From an uncultured Pseudomonadota bacterium (GTDB lineage: Bacteria > Pseudomonadota > Gammaproteobacteria > Steroidobacterales > Steroidobacteraceae): 64,000 nucleotides of DNA. Below the pieces are notes generated by a model that saw only the letters and a list, made by a program, of their open reading frames with translations, did no database searches and had not been told where the DNA came from. Location of the stretch: the NCBI GenBank assembly GCA_937920275.1, contig CALGVD010000122.1:1-64000 (forward strand). Direction: 5' to 3'. Shown here one piece after another: positions 1 through 9,526 of this stretch (position 1 is the first letter of the stretch; each line of letters opens with the position of its first letter). The position numbers and the translations under genes were made by a program.

Positions 1-933
1 GCGCAATCGCACGCGCCGCAGCGCCGCGACCGGATCCGGTGCGGCCTTCAGACCTTCGATCACCGCGATCGCGCTCGGTCGATGGTTGCAGACCGGGAGC
101 ACATCGCAGCCGGCGGCGAGCGCACGCTCGGCACGCTCGACGATGCCGCCCACGGCTGCGGCACCGACCATCGAGAGGTCATCGGCGAACACCACGCCTT
201 GGAAACGCAGCTCATCGCGCAGGATGCCGCGGATCCACCGCGCCGAGGCGCTTGCCGGCACCGCATCGACCTCGGGATAGAGCACATGCGCCACCATCAC
301 GCCGGCGAGCCCGTTGGCGATCAACAGTCGATAAGGCGCGATGTCGGCATCCAGGTCGACGAGCCTGCGACGGTCCACCGGCAGCGCATGGTGCGAGTCC
401 GCCACGACCGCCCCATGACCCGGGAAATGTTTGGCCGTCGCCGCCATGCCGGCGCTGCGCATTCCGGCCTGATAGGCGACCGCCAGCGCACCGACCACCG
501 CCGGGTCGGCATGCAATGCCCGGTCGCCGATGACCTCGCTCACCCCGTAGTCGAGATCGACGCAGGGCGCGAACGACAGATCGACGCCGTGTGCGCGCAG
601 TTCCGCCGCCATCAGCCAGCCGAGCTCCCGCGCCAGCGCCGCCCCGGCCTGCGGGTCGGCATCATGTTCATGGCCGATACGGCGCAACGGCGGCAACTTG
701 GAGAACCCCGCGCGGAAGCGCTGGACCCGCCCGCCTTCGTGATCGACGCCGACGATCAACGCCGGCGAACGCACCGCATGGATATCGGCGACCAACCGGG
801 TCAGCTGCTCGGGTTCGGCGTAGTTGCGCGCGAAGAGGATCACGCTGCCGACCGACGGGTGCGCCAACAGTTCGCGCTCCTCAGGCTGCAGCACCGTACC
901 CTCGAGATCGATCATGAGTGGACCGAGGGTCAT
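1..933 (-). CDS. nagZ: Beta-N-acetylhexosaminidase NagZ (3' end cut by window)
   Basis: NagZ is the cytoplasmic glycosidase of peptidoglycan recycling that removes N-acetylglucosamine from 1,6-anhydro-muropeptides. The first 311 codons are present; the C-terminus, probably 25-35 residues, lies outside the window. Visible family motifs are VDHEGGRVQRF from about residue 63, KHFPGHG at 168-174 (the family catalytic-dyad loop) and ADDLSM around 250-255, where the aspartate nucleophile is expected at 251 or 252. The ATG at 933 overlaps the rlmD stop (ATGA), so this is the last visible gene of the lepA-to-nagZ operon and is probably translationally coupled to rlmD. Confidence 0.95.
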   Translation of the reverse strand, partial: MTLGPLMIDLEGTVLQPEERELLAHPSVGSVILFARNYAEPEQLTRLVADIHAVRSPALIVGVDHEGGRVQRFRAGFSKLPPLRRIGHEHDADPQAGAALARELGWLMAAELRAHGVDLSFAPCVDLDYGVSEVIGDRALHADPAVVGALAVAYQAGMRSAGMAATAKHFPGHGAVVADSHHALPVDRRRLVDLDADIAPYRLLIANGLAGVMVAHVLYPEVDAVPASASARWIRGILRDELRFQGVVFADDLSMVGAAAVGGIVERAERALAAGCDVLPVCNHRPSAIAVIEGLKAAPDPVAALRRVRLR

Positions 934-2297
934 CGGGTACGCTCCAGAACTGCCATGGATTCCACATGCGTCGTGTGGGGGAACATGTCTATCACGCCGG
1001 CCGCCTCGAGGCGATAGCCGTGGACATGGCAGAGCTGCTCGAGATCGCGGGCGAGCGTACCGGGATGGCAGGAGACATAGACGATACGCTCGGCGCCGAG
1101 CGCAGCGATCCGCGGCAACACCTCGAGCGCACCCGCGCGAGGCGGATCGAGCAGCACACGGCTGAAGCCACCGGCCAACGCCGCCGCACCACCCTCGGCG
1201 GACGCGAGGTCGGCCGCATGGAACACCGCGTTGCCGATGCCGTTGAGGGCGGCGTTCTGGTTACCACGCGCCACCAGCGCAGTATCCCCTTCGATGCCGA
1301 CCACCTCGCGTGCGCGCAACGCGAGCGGCAGCGTGAAGTTGCCCAGACCGCAGAAGAGGTCGAGCACCCGGTCTTCAGGGCCGACCTCAAGACACTCGAT
1401 CGCCTGCGCGACCAACATCCGGTTCACCGCAGCATTGATCTGGATGAAGTCGGTGGGCCTGAAAGCGAAGCGCAGGTCTTCATCGCGACCGACGACGGGT
1501 AACGAGTAGTGCAACCACGGCTCGTCGGCCGCCGCTGCAGCGGCCCACTGCGCATCAGGTCCGCGCAATAGTCGGATGCTGTCGTTGCCGGCGGGCTGCA
1601 GGTGGATGCGAAGCCCGTGGGCCTCGCCGAAGGCATGTAGTGCCGCGAGGTCGGCCATCCCCGGTGGTTCGAGCACCCTGAAAACGAGCGCCACGGCATC
1701 CTCGCCGACCGCGACCTCCACCTGCGGGATGGTGCGCCGGCTGTCGAGCCCGGTGAGCAGCTCCGACAAGGGCGTGATCAGACCATCGAGCGGCGGCGCC
1801 AACACCGCGCAGGCCTCGAGCGCCGCCACATAGGGTTTGGACCGTTCCCGGAACCCGACCAATACCCGCCCGCGCTTGGGGACGAACTTCGCACCGAGAC
1901 GCGCACGGCGCCGATAGCCGAGAGTCGGCCCACGCAAAGGTTCGAGCCAACGACGCGGCTCCACGCGGCCGATACGCGCGAGCGTCGCCGCGATCTCCGC
2001 CTGTTTCGCGACGATCTGGGCGACCGGGTCGATGTGCTGCATCGCACAGCCCCCACAGACGCCGAAATGCGCGCAGGGCGGCGCCACCCGCGAAGGGGAC
2101 GCTGTCACGACCTCGATCAGTTCCGCCTCATCGTGCTGCCGGTGACGGCGCACCCGGCGGAAGCGGATCTGCTCACCGGGCAGCGCCCCCGGAACGAAAG
2201 CGGTCTTCTCGCCGCGCAGCACCCCCTCGCCATCGTGGTTGAGTGCGGTCACGACGCCCTCCTCGGGCGGACCGGGTGGCATCGACCCGCGGGTCAT
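930..2297 (-). CDS. rlmD: 23S rRNA (uracil-1939-C5)-methyltransferase RlmD
   Basis: SAM-dependent rRNA methyltransferase of about 455 residues. An N-terminal TRAM domain (roughly residues 10-65) is followed by iron-sulfur cysteines in a C-x5-C-x2-C pattern near 75-84 and a fourth near 163. The Rossmann-like catalytic domain contains DLFCGLGNFTLPLA and the nucleophile motif YVSCHPGTLARD, as in the RlmD/RumA family. A GTG start at 2315 is open, but the ATG at 2297 is preferred because it forms an ATGA overlap with the upstream exonuclease stop. The downstream end overlaps the nagZ start in the same way. Confidence 0.95.
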   Translation of the reverse strand: MTRGSMPPGPPEEGVVTALNHDGEGVLRGEKTAFVPGALPGEQIRFRRVRRHRQHDEAELIEVVTASPSRVAPPCAHFGVCGGCAMQHIDPVAQIVAKQAEIAATLARIGRVEPRRWLEPLRGPTLGYRRRARLGAKFVPKRGRVLVGFRERSKPYVAALEACAVLAPPLDGLITPLSELLTGLDSRRTIPQVEVAVGEDAVALVFRVLEPPGMADLAALHAFGEAHGLRIHLQPAGNDSIRLLRGPDAQWAAAAAADEPWLHYSLPVVGRDEDLRFAFRPTDFIQINAAVNRMLVAQAIECLEVGPEDRVLDLFCGLGNFTLPLALRAREVVGIEGDTALVARGNQNAALNGIGNAVFHAADLASAEGGAAALAGGFSRVLLDPPRAGALEVLPRIAALGAERIVYVSCHPGTLARDLEQLCHVHGYRLEAAGVIDMFPHTTHVESMAVLERTR

Positions 2298-3073
2298 GTC
2301 GCCGGCATATCCCACGCGGCCAAGAACTCGGCGAGATGCGGCTCGGTCGATCCGGCCAACAGGTCACGCACGCGCTGGTGCTCATCGGCGAGTTCGGTGG
2401 TGTCGATGCGCCCACGCATGTGCTGGAAGCGCAGGAACACGAGCCAAGTATTGAGCACATCGGTCTCGCAGTAGCGGCGGATGCCCTGCAGGTCGCCTGC
2501 CTGATAGGCGGGCCAAACCGCAGCGCCCGAGAAGCCGAGTTTGCCCGGCAACCCGAGCAAATACGCCATGTCCATGAGGCTCGCCTTGGCGCGCGGTTGG
2601 AAGCCCGACAACACATCCATGAGGTCGGTGTGCCGCTCGTGGTACCGGCTCTGGTAGTTGTTCCAGCGGAAACTGGAATCACTGTGCCCGTTCTCCCAAT
2701 ACCGCTGCGCCACGATGCCATGCTTGAGCGCTCGATAGTGCAGCACTGGCAGATCGAAGCCGCCGCCGTTCCACGACACGAGATCGGGCGTATGGCGCTC
2801 GATGCCATCGAAGAAACGCCGCACCAGTTCGTCCTCGCCCGAATCGAGGTCGCCGAGGCTCCAGACGCTCAGCGTCCCGGCTTGGCGCAGAACACAAGAG
2901 ATCGCCACGATTCGATGCTGTTCATGCGGCAGGAAATCGCTCCCCGAATGCCGCCGGGCTTGGGCGAACATCGCCTCGGCCACTTGAGCATCGTCCAGAC
3001 CTTCCAAGCCGAACGTGCGTCGTCCGAGCTCGATATCGGGGATAGTCTCGATGTCGAACACCAACACGGTCAT
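2294..3073 (-). CDS. Predicted 3'-5' exonuclease (PolB-exonuclease-like)
   Basis: A 259-residue protein with the three DEDD exonuclease motifs: FDIET at residues 6-10 (Exo I), [12 protein letters not shown] in the middle (Exo II) and YCETDVLNT near residue 200 (Exo III). This matches the stand-alone family related to the proofreading domain of family B DNA polymerases (PF10108-like). It is presumably a cytoplasmic, metal-dependent nuclease, but the physiological substrate is unknown. It overlaps pdxJ upstream and rlmD downstream by ATGA junctions. It occupies the position next to pdxJ where acpS sits in E. coli. Confidence 0.85.
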   Translation of the reverse strand: MTVLVFDIETIPDIELGRRTFGLEGLDDAQVAEAMFAQARRHSGSDFLPHEQHRIVAISCVLRQAGTLSVWSLGDLDSGEDELVRRFFDGIERHTPDLVSWNGGGFDLPVLHYRALKHGIVAQRYWENGHSDSSFRWNNYQSRYHERHTDLMDVLSGFQPRAKASLMDMAYLLGLPGKLGFSGAAVWPAYQAGDLQGIRRYCETDVLNTWLVFLRFQHMRGRIDTTELADEHQRVRDLLAGSTEPHLAEFLAAWDMPAT

Positions 3074-3852
3074 GCCGTCGTCCTCCCATGGCTGGCCGCG
3101 ATCCGAGCGGCGGTCATCAGCCCGCGCATCTCGGCGACCGCCGCTGCGAAACCGATGAACACGGCGCGTGCGACGATGGAATGGCCGATGTTGAGCTCGA
3201 CCACCTCGGGGATCGCCGCCACCGCGGCGACATTGTCACCGTTGAGACCATGACCGGCGTGCACCTCGAGACCGTGCTCGACCGCGATCCGCGAAGCGAG
3301 ACGCAGCCGCGCAAGCTCGCGGGCCATCTCTGCACCGGACGCCTCGCAGTACCGACCGGTATGCAGCTCTACGACCGGCGCACCGACCCGCGCTGCGGCC
3401 TCGATCTGCAGCGGATCGGGGTCTATGAACAAGGCGACGCGGATGCCCGCAGCGGCGAGCTGCGCACACTCGGCGCTCAACCGCCCCACCTGCGCGACGA
3501 TGTCGAGGCCACCCTCGGTCGTGATCTCCGCGCGACGCTCGGGCACCAGACAACAATCCGCCGGACGGATCCGGCAGGCGAAGCGGATCATCTCGTCGGT
3601 GACCGCGACTTCGAGGTTCATGCGGGTCGCGAGCGATGGCCGTATCGCCTCGACATCGGCATCTTGGATATGGCGACGATCCTCGCGCAGGTGCAGCGTG
3701 ATGTTGTCGGCTCCTGCGCGCTCGGCGACCAAGGCCGCCTCCAAGGGGCTCGGGTAGTGGATACGACGCGCCTGACGCAGGGTCGCCACATGGTCGATGT
3801 TGACGCCGAGCGCCAAGTGACCCAGACCGTTCGTCGTCGCAGCGACCGTCAT
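3070..3852 (-). CDS. pdxJ: Pyridoxine 5'-phosphate synthase PdxJ
   Basis: PdxJ condenses 3-amino-2-oxopropyl phosphate with deoxyxylulose 5-phosphate to make pyridoxine 5'-phosphate. The 260-residue protein has the PdxJ hallmark [16 protein letters not shown] near residues 14-29, [13 protein letters not shown] around 50-62, and the phosphate-binding end [11 protein letters not shown]. The length is slightly above the usual 240-250. ATGA overlaps join it to recO upstream and the exonuclease downstream. The substrate deoxyxylulose phosphate is shared with the dxr isoprenoid pathway further along the window. Confidence 0.97.
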   Translation of the reverse strand: MTVAATTNGLGHLALGVNIDHVATLRQARRIHYPSPLEAALVAERAGADNITLHLREDRRHIQDADVEAIRPSLATRMNLEVAVTDEMIRFACRIRPADCCLVPERRAEITTEGGLDIVAQVGRLSAECAQLAAAGIRVALFIDPDPLQIEAAARVGAPVVELHTGRYCEASGAEMARELARLRLASRIAVEHGLEVHAGHGLNGDNVAAVAAIPEVVELNIGHSIVARAVFIGFAAAVAEMRGLMTAARIAASHGRTTA

Positions 3853-4658
3853 GACGGCGTCTCCTCGGAGGGCGGTTTGACCGCCGGCAGGGCGGCGGGC
3901 GACGCCGAGACAGACGATGCCGCGGCGCGCGCGGCGCTGCGCGTCACCGCCCGTGCCACGCCGCGGGTGCGCAATTCGCGGCCTTCCAGCGCGTCATCCA
4001 ACGCGGTGCGCATCAGGCGTCGGGCATCCTCGAGCACGGCATCCTCCTGCAGATCGTCATCCGCCAACGCGAGCAGCGATCGGCCGGCGTAAGCCGCCTC
4101 CGCATCGTCGCCGGTCGCGACGAAGCCGAGGCTGGGATGGAAATGATAATACCTGTCGGCCTGCAGCGGCGCGCCACCCTGCGCCTCGCGCCCGAGTTCG
4201 AGACCGAACCCGAGCAGCACGAGCAGGTCGCGCTCGAAACCGCGCAGCACCGCGGGGACCGCTTGCCGGTCGCGCAGCCGATCGAGCGTGCGGGCGTAGA
4301 GGTCGAACACAGCCGGCTGGGGGTCGGCGCGCAGCACCAGCTTCAACAGCAATTCGTTGAGATACCAACCGGAGAGCAGCGCCCCAGCGGGCAGGCTCGC
4401 GACAGGTCCGCCGGGGGCGGCTTCGACCTGGGTCAGCTGTGCGGTCTCGCCCGATCCGGTCCACGATGCGAGCAAGGGCACGAACGGCTGCAACAACGAA
4501 GCGCTGCGCGATCTCGGACCGCGCACCCCGCGCGCGAACAGCATCAGTCGCCCGTGCTCCCGCGTGAACACATCGAGCATCCGGCTGGTGTCGCGCCACG
4601 GTCGGTGGTGCAGCACGAACACGGCGTCGAGTTCTACGCGGCGCCCGCGCACCGTCAC
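3849..4658 (-). CDS. recO: DNA repair protein RecO
   Basis: RecO of the RecFOR pathway, which loads RecA on SSB-coated single-stranded DNA. The annotated start is GTG at 4658, overlapping the era stop (GTGA); a longer frame to 4721 would overlap era by 67 bases. From this GTG the protein is 269 residues. It begins with the RecO N-terminal OB-fold pattern ([20 protein letters not shown], then [18 protein letters not shown]). An alpha-helical middle follows, with [19 protein letters not shown] and the [15 protein letters not shown] segment. The C-terminal 40 residues are an Ala/Pro/Ser-rich tail beyond the usual family end. Confidence 0.93.
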   Translation of the reverse strand: MTVRGRRVELDAVFVLHHRPWRDTSRMLDVFTREHGRLMLFARGVRGPRSRSASLLQPFVPLLASWTGSGETAQLTQVEAAPGGPVASLPAGALLSGWYLNELLLKLVLRADPQPAVFDLYARTLDRLRDRQAVPAVLRGFERDLLVLLGFGLELGREAQGGAPLQADRYYHFHPSLGFVATGDDAEAAYAGRSLLALADDDLQEDAVLEDARRLMRTALDDALEGRELRTRGVARAVTRSAARAAASSVSASPAALPAVKPPSEETPS

Positions 4659-5599
4659 TCCAGTCCGAGCGATCGCAGTGCGGCGGCGTTGTCGGCCCAG
4701 TTCTCCCGGACCTTGACCCAAAGCTCGAGGTGACAGCGTCCGTCGAGAAGCGCTGAGATCTCACGACGCGCCGCCGTTCCGACCCGCTTCAGACGGGTGC
4801 CTCCGGCGCCGATCACGATCGGCTTCTGGCCTTCGCGGTCCACCCATATGACCACATGCACGACCGGTCTACCGTCCTCTATCTCGAAGCGTTCGACCCC
4901 CACGGCGATGCCGTAAGGCACTTCTTGGTTGAGCTCGAGCGTGAGCTTTTCGCGGACGATCTCCGATATGCGGAAATGCAGGTCGCGGTCGGTACGGTCC
5001 TCGGCATCGAAGAGCGGCGGCGACTCCGGCAGCAGCGCCGCGATCGCGGAGACCAGCGGCTCGAGGTTCTCGTCGCGGCGTGCCGACACCGGCACGATGC
5101 CGAGGAACGGATGTCGGGCTGCCAGTTCGGCGATGAACGGCAACAAGAGTTGCCGCGGTTGGATGAGGTCCGCCTTGCTCACCACCGCGAGCGCCGGGCG
5201 TCCTGAGTCGCGGATGCGCTGCATCACGGCTTCATCCTCGGCATACCAACGCAGGGCTTCGACGACGAACACGACGATATCGGCGTCCACCAAGGCTGCG
5301 CCGGCCGTCCGGTTCATCGCGCGGTTCAGCGCCCGCTTGCCCCCGACATGCAAACCCGGCGTGTCGACGAACGCGATCTGGGCCTCGGGTCGATGCACCA
5401 GGCCGACGATGCGATGGCGCGTCGTCTGCGGACGAGGTGTGACGATCGAGAGCTTCTCGCCGACCAGCGCGTTCAGGAGCGTGGACTTTCCCACATTGGG
5501 CCGTCCGACCAAGGCCGCGAACCCGGCGCGGAACGGCGCCGCGCTTGCTGCAGGCGCACCTGCAGACAGGTCGTCTATATCTGTCGACGGATCGTTCAT
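4655..5599 (-). CDS. era: GTPase Era
   Basis: Essential GTPase that binds the 3' end of 16S rRNA during 30S maturation. In 314 residues it shows the P-loop GRPNVGKST near 32-40, the switch region TTRHRI, DTPG, the specificity motif as SKAD (NKxD class), and a C-terminal KH domain with the IGAGGTRLKRVG RNA-binding loop. It is part of the rnc-era-recO cluster conserved in Gammaproteobacteria. The ATG at 5599 overlaps the rnc stop by four bases. The N-terminal 20 residues are an Asp/Ala-rich extension. Confidence 0.97.
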   Translation of the reverse strand: MNDPSTDIDDLSAGAPAASAAPFRAGFAALVGRPNVGKSTLLNALVGEKLSIVTPRPQTTRHRIVGLVHRPEAQIAFVDTPGLHVGGKRALNRAMNRTAGAALVDADIVVFVVEALRWYAEDEAVMQRIRDSGRPALAVVSKADLIQPRQLLLPFIAELAARHPFLGIVPVSARRDENLEPLVSAIAALLPESPPLFDAEDRTDRDLHFRISEIVREKLTLELNQEVPYGIAVGVERFEIEDGRPVVHVVIWVDREGQKPIVIGAGGTRLKRVGTAARREISALLDGRCHLELWVKVRENWADNAAALRSLGLE

Positions 5600-6300
5600 C
5601 GGACCTCCCCGGTCAAGCCATCAAGCACGCGTTGTGCCGCATCCTGTTCTGCACGGCGACGGCTCGAACCTTCACCCACCGTCGCGATGTGCAGTTCAGG
5701 CACTTCGCAACGCACTGAAAAATGTTGCAGGTGGGGCTCGCCCGAGACCTGCTCGACGCGGTACTCCGGCAACGCAAGACCGCGACCCTGCAAGAGCTCC
5801 TGCAGCCGCGTCTTCGGATCCTTCAGATCCTCCGGGGGCGGCAACGAATCGATCAAGGGCTCGCAAAAACGCACCACCACGGCGCGGGCCGCCTCGAGGC
5901 CGGCATCAAGATAGACCGCCCCGATCAGCGCCTCGAGGGCGTCGGCGAGGATGGACTCGCGGCGGAAGCCGCCGGTCTTGAGTTCACCCGAACCGAGCCG
6001 CAGCGCATCGCCGAGCCCCAGCGACTGCGCCGCCTCGGCGAGGGGTCCCGTGCTGACCAACCGCGCCCGCAAGCGGCTGAGGTCGCCCTCGCTCGCCGTC
6101 GGGAAACGCTGATAGAGCAGTTCGGCGGCCAGCAGGTTGAGCACTGCGTCGCCGAGGAACTCGAGCCGTTCGTTGTTGATGCGTCCGGGCGCGCTGCGAT
6201 GGGTGAAGGCCGCCTCGAACAGCGCCATCTCACGCGGCACGATCTCGAGGCGATCGCGCAGCCATTTGGCAGGGAAACCGGGCGTGATGGCGTGGGTCAA
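5596..6300 (-). CDS. rnc: Ribonuclease III
   Basis: Double-strand-specific endoribonuclease for rRNA and mRNA processing. The signature NNERLEFLGDAVLN carries the catalytic acidic residues, followed by the helical endonuclease domain (ESILADALEALIGAVYLDAG) and a C-terminal double-stranded RNA-binding domain ending SSRRRAEQDAAQRVL. The frame is open to 6414 inside lepB. The TTG at 6300 makes a TTGA overlap with the lepB stop and gives 234 residues, close to the 226 of E. coli, so it is the preferred start. It is coupled to lepB upstream and era downstream. Confidence 0.95.
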   Translation of the reverse strand: MTHAITPGFPAKWLRDRLEIVPREMALFEAAFTHRSAPGRINNERLEFLGDAVLNLLAAELLYQRFPTASEGDLSRLRARLVSTGPLAEAAQSLGLGDALRLGSGELKTGGFRRESILADALEALIGAVYLDAGLEAARAVVVRFCEPLIDSLPPPEDLKDPKTRLQELLQGRGLALPEYRVEQVSGEPHLQHFSVRCEVPELHIATVGEGSSRRRAEQDAAQRVLDGLTGEVR

Positions 6301-7391
6301 TCGATGCGGGTCCCGATGCGTGACCAATCGGGACCGCCGCTGCGTTGCAGGTCCCAGTTGAACCAGACCAAGGTCGCGCGTCCCACCAAGTGGTCCTCGG
6401 GGATGAAACCCCACGCACGCCCGTCGCTGCTGTTGTCGCGGTTGTCACCGATCGCGAGGTAATGGCCGAGCGGCACCTGCAGCAGTTTGTCGCCGGTATC
6501 GGCGCTGATCCCTGCGGTCGCCTCGTTGCAGAGATACCCTTGGGGGATGTCGCGGTTGCAGGCCGCGAGCGGCGCGACCGGCAGGAAGTCCGCGGAGAGG
6601 CAATGCATCACCTGATGCTTGCGCCCGTCCAAGGTCTCCTCGGCGATCCGCATGTTGAGGTAACAGCCGTCCGAATAGCGCCCCTTCTGCTCGAGCGGCA
6701 CAGCGACGCCGTTGATGATGAGTTGATCGGAACGGACTTCGACCCGATCCCCAGGCAGACCGACCACGCGCTTGACGAAATTCACCGAGCGATCCGGCGG
6801 ATAGCGGAACACTGCGACATCACCCCGACGCGGCACACCGTCCCCCCAGAAGCGGGTGTTGAGCACCGGCCACCGGAGCCCGTACGCATTTTTGTTGACC
6901 AGGATGAAATCGCCGTCGAGCAGCGTCGGCATCATGGAATCCGAGGGGATGCGGTACGGTTCGTAGAAGAACGAGCGCAGCACCAACAAGACCGCCATCA
7001 CCGGGAAGAAACTGCGCGCGTAATCGACCGTACCGGGCAGTTCGATGCTCGCAGGATCGCGGTTCGCCGCGCGGGCGGCGGCATCGCGCCGCGGTCGCAA
7101 CAGCCACCGATCGATGAGGAGCACCAGGCCCGACACCGCCACCACTGCCACCAGCACCAAGCTGAAATCCGCCCGCTCGGCGGTGTAGAGGCTGAAGAAG
7201 AGCCCCAAGATCGTCACCGGCAAGAGCCCGTACAGGACCCGCATCAGAGGAGGATCCGGCAGCGTCTGCCCTGCGGGCGCGCGTAGCTGCCGCTTCGGTC
7301 GCAGCACCCAGTCGTCGACCACGCAGGCGATCGTGACCGGCACAGCCAGCAGCGACAGGAGCGCGGCGATCACGGTGAGATAGCCGCTCAT
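6297..7391 (-). CDS. lepB: Signal peptidase I
   Basis: Inner-membrane serine protease that removes signal peptides from secreted proteins. The 364-residue protein has hydrophobic segments at about residues 5-25, 52-70, 77-93 and 128-142. The catalytic serine block [13 protein letters not shown] contains the nucleophile near Ser152, and the general-base lysine lies in [12 protein letters not shown] near Lys207. The closing box is [15 protein letters not shown]. It is longer than average because of extra N-terminal hydrophobic segments. It sits between lepA and rnc with ATGA/TTGA overlaps on both sides. Confidence 0.97.
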   Translation of the reverse strand: MSGYLTVIAALLSLLAVPVTIACVVDDWVLRPKRQLRAPAGQTLPDPPLMRVLYGLLPVTILGLFFSLYTAERADFSLVLVAVVAVSGLVLLIDRWLLRPRRDAAARAANRDPASIELPGTVDYARSFFPVMAVLLVLRSFFYEPYRIPSDSMMPTLLDGDFILVNKNAYGLRWPVLNTRFWGDGVPRRGDVAVFRYPPDRSVNFVKRVVGLPGDRVEVRSDQLIINGVAVPLEQKGRYSDGCYLNMRIAEETLDGRKHQVMHCLSADFLPVAPLAACNRDIPQGYLCNEATAGISADTGDKLLQVPLGHYLAIGDNRDNSSDGRAWGFIPEDHLVGRATLVWFNWDLQRSGGPDWSRIGTRID

Positions 7392-9181
7392 CGGCGACCC
7401 AACTGGAGGACGGCGAGGAACGCTTCCTGCGGAATCTCCACCGACCCGACCTGTTTCATGCGCTTCTTACCCGCCTTCTGCTTCTCGAGAAGCTTGCGTT
7501 TACGGCTGAGGTCACCGCCGTAGCACCTCGCGAGGACGTTCTTGCGCAGCGCCTTGACCGTCGCACGCGCGATGACATGCGATCCGATGGCGGCCTGCAC
7601 CGCCACCTCGAACATCTGCCGAGGTATCAGCTCCTGCATCTTGTCGACGAGTTCGCGGCCGCGTTGGTAGGCGCTGTCACGATGGACGATGATCGAAAGC
7701 GCATCGACCTTTTCGCCGTTGATGAGGATATCGAGCTTGGAGAGCGGTGCAGCGGCGAAATGGCTGAACTCGTAGTCGAACGACGCATAGCCACGGCTCA
7801 CCGATTTCAGACGATCGAAGAAATCGAGCACCACTTCGGCGAGGGGCAGTTGATACTGCAGCGACACCTGGTTGGCGAGGTACTGCATCTTCTTCTGCAC
7901 ACCCCGTTTCTCGGTGCACAACTGCAGCACCGACCCCACATAGTCAGGCGGCACCAAGATGTTGGCGATGATGATGGGCTCGCGGATCTCGGCGATGCGG
8001 TTCGGCGACGGCAGCTTGGCCGGATTGTCCACGAACTCGCTGGTGCCGTCGATGATGCCGACCTCGTAGATCACGGTCGGCGCGCTGGTGATGAGGTCGA
8101 GGTTGTATTCCCGCTCGAGCCGTTCCTGCACGATGTCCATGTGCAGCAGGCCGAGGAAGCCGACGCGGAAACCGAAGCCGAGCGCACCGGACACCTCCGG
8201 CTCGTAGTGCAGCGCCGAATCATTGAGCCTGAGCTTCGCCAGCGCATCGCGGAACGACTCGTAGTCGTCGGAGTTGAGCGGGAACAAGCCGGCGAACACC
8301 CGCGGCTGCACCTGCTTGAAGCCGGCCAACGGCGCAGCGCAGGGACGCGCATCGAGGGTGATGGTATCGCCGACCGGCGCACCGTCGATCTCCTTGATGC
8401 CTGCGATCACGAAGCCGACCTCGCCCGCCGACAGCTCGCTCGCGCCGAGCGATTTCGGCGTGAAACGGCCGAGCTTGTCGATCTGCCACGCGCGGCCGGT
8501 GGACATCACGCGGATCTTCTCGCCCACGCGCAGCGCCCCGTTGACCACCCGCACCAGCGATACCACACCGACATAGTTGTCGAACCAGGAGTCGATGATG
8601 AGCGCCTGCAACGGCGCCTGCGGGTCGCCCTTGGGCGGCGGGATGTGGGTGACGATGGCCTCGAGCAGTTCGGGCACATTCTCGCCGGTCTTCGCGGAGA
8701 CCCGCACCGCATCCTGCGCGTCGATGCCGATGATCTCTTCGATCTCGCGGATGACCTTCGGGGGATCGGCCGAAGGCAGGTCGATCTTGTTGATGACCGG
8801 CAGGACCTCGAGCCCCTGCTCGAGGGCCGTGTAGCAGTTGGCGACGCTCTGCGCCTCGACGCCCTGCGAGGCGTCGACCACCAGCAACGCGCCATCGCAG
8901 GCGGCCAGCGAGCGTGAGACCTCGTAGGAGAAGTCCACATGGCCCGGCGTGTCGATGAGGTTCAGTTGGTAGCGTTGACCGTCTTTCGCGTTGTAGTACA
9001 GCGTGACGCTCTGCGCCTTGATGGTGATGCCGCGCTCGCGCTCGAGCGCCATAGAGTCGAGCACCTGGCTCTGCATCTCGCGGGCGTCGAGCCCGCCGCA
9101 CAGCTGTATGAGACGATCGGCCAGCGTCGACTTGCCGTGGTCGACATGGGCGATGATCGAGAAATTGCGGATGTTCTGCAT
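7388..9181 (-). CDS. lepA: Elongation factor 4 (LepA)
   Basis: Ribosomal back-translocase/assembly GTPase of 597 residues, the standard length. The G1 motif [13 protein letters not shown] lies at about residues 12-24, then RGITIKAQ (G2), DTPGHVDF (G3) and NKIDLP (G4). The C-terminal EF-4-specific domain ends with the basic [21 protein letters not shown] region. It is the first gene of the operon running to nagZ; a perfect TATAAT lies about 55 bases upstream. The stop overlaps the lepB start by ATGA. Confidence 0.98.
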   Translation of the reverse strand: MQNIRNFSIIAHVDHGKSTLADRLIQLCGGLDAREMQSQVLDSMALERERGITIKAQSVTLYYNAKDGQRYQLNLIDTPGHVDFSYEVSRSLAACDGALLVVDASQGVEAQSVANCYTALEQGLEVLPVINKIDLPSADPPKVIREIEEIIGIDAQDAVRVSAKTGENVPELLEAIVTHIPPPKGDPQAPLQALIIDSWFDNYVGVVSLVRVVNGALRVGEKIRVMSTGRAWQIDKLGRFTPKSLGASELSAGEVGFVIAGIKEIDGAPVGDTITLDARPCAAPLAGFKQVQPRVFAGLFPLNSDDYESFRDALAKLRLNDSALHYEPEVSGALGFGFRVGFLGLLHMDIVQERLEREYNLDLITSAPTVIYEVGIIDGTSEFVDNPAKLPSPNRIAEIREPIIIANILVPPDYVGSVLQLCTEKRGVQKKMQYLANQVSLQYQLPLAEVVLDFFDRLKSVSRGYASFDYEFSHFAAAPLSKLDILINGEKVDALSIIVHRDSAYQRGRELVDKMQELIPRQMFEVAVQAAIGSHVIARATVKALRKNVLARCYGGDLSRKRKLLEKQKAGKKRMKQVGSVEIPQEAFLAVLQLGRR

Positions 9182-9235
9182 CGGTTCCAGGTGATCCCCC
9201 GCGCCGGAGGCGGCGAGGCTTTTGCTAAGTGGATG

Positions 9236-9264
9236 ATTATACCGGCTGGGCGGTCAGCCGTCCG
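9236..9264 (-). promoter_or_regulatory. Candidate lepA operon promoter
   Basis: On the minus strand a perfect TATAAT lies at 9241-9236, about 55 bases before the lepA ATG. No convincing -35 is found at 16-18 bp. Instead the spacer contains a 6-bp inverted repeat, CGGCTG/CAGCCG (9243-9248 and 9255-9260), which might be the terminator stem of the upstream rpoE operon or an operator. It lacks a T tract. Confidence 0.45.
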
Positions 9265-9269
9265 GCACC

Positions 9270-9521
9270 TCAGCGGCTGCGGAACAGTCTTTCGATCTCC
9301 GCGGGATCGAGCCGAGTCGCCGCGACCGCCACGCCGTCCCATAACAGCACCGGGATCCGATGACCGTGGCGGCGCAGCAATTCCGGGTCAGAGTCGACAT
9401 CGAGGCACTCGAGCGGCGGCATCTCGAGCCTCGTGCCGAGCGCGGCGAGATCCTCCGCCATCTCCTCGCAAAGACCACAGCCTTCACGGGTCAGCAGCGT
9501 GAGCCGCCCAGCCGCCACCAT
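9270..9521 (-). CDS. Glutaredoxin-like thiol-disulfide protein
   Basis: A small 83-residue thioredoxin-fold protein with the redox motif CGLC near residues 15-18 (REGCGLCEEM) and the cis-proline region HRIPVLLWDG. This fits the glutaredoxin-like DUF836 family (PF05768-like). Its electron donor and targets are unknown. It begins five bases after rseB, so it is probably the last gene of the rpoE-rseA-rseB transcript and may rise with envelope stress. No export signal is visible, so it should act in the cytoplasm. Confidence 0.85.
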   Translation of the reverse strand: MVAAGRLTLLTREGCGLCEEMAEDLAALGTRLEMPPLECLDVDSDPELLRRHGHRIPVLLWDGVAVAATRLDPAEIERLFRSR

Positions 9522-9526
9522 TCAGG

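Noticed and set aside
7577-8917. 446-codon plus-strand ORF opposite lepA
   Set aside because: Antisense shadow of lepA, His/Asp/Arg-rich with no recognisable domain.
9243-9260. CGGCTG/CAGCCG inverted repeat as a terminator of the rpoE operon
   Set aside because: There is no T tract after the stem, and it lies in the lepA promoter region; recorded only as part of that promoter.
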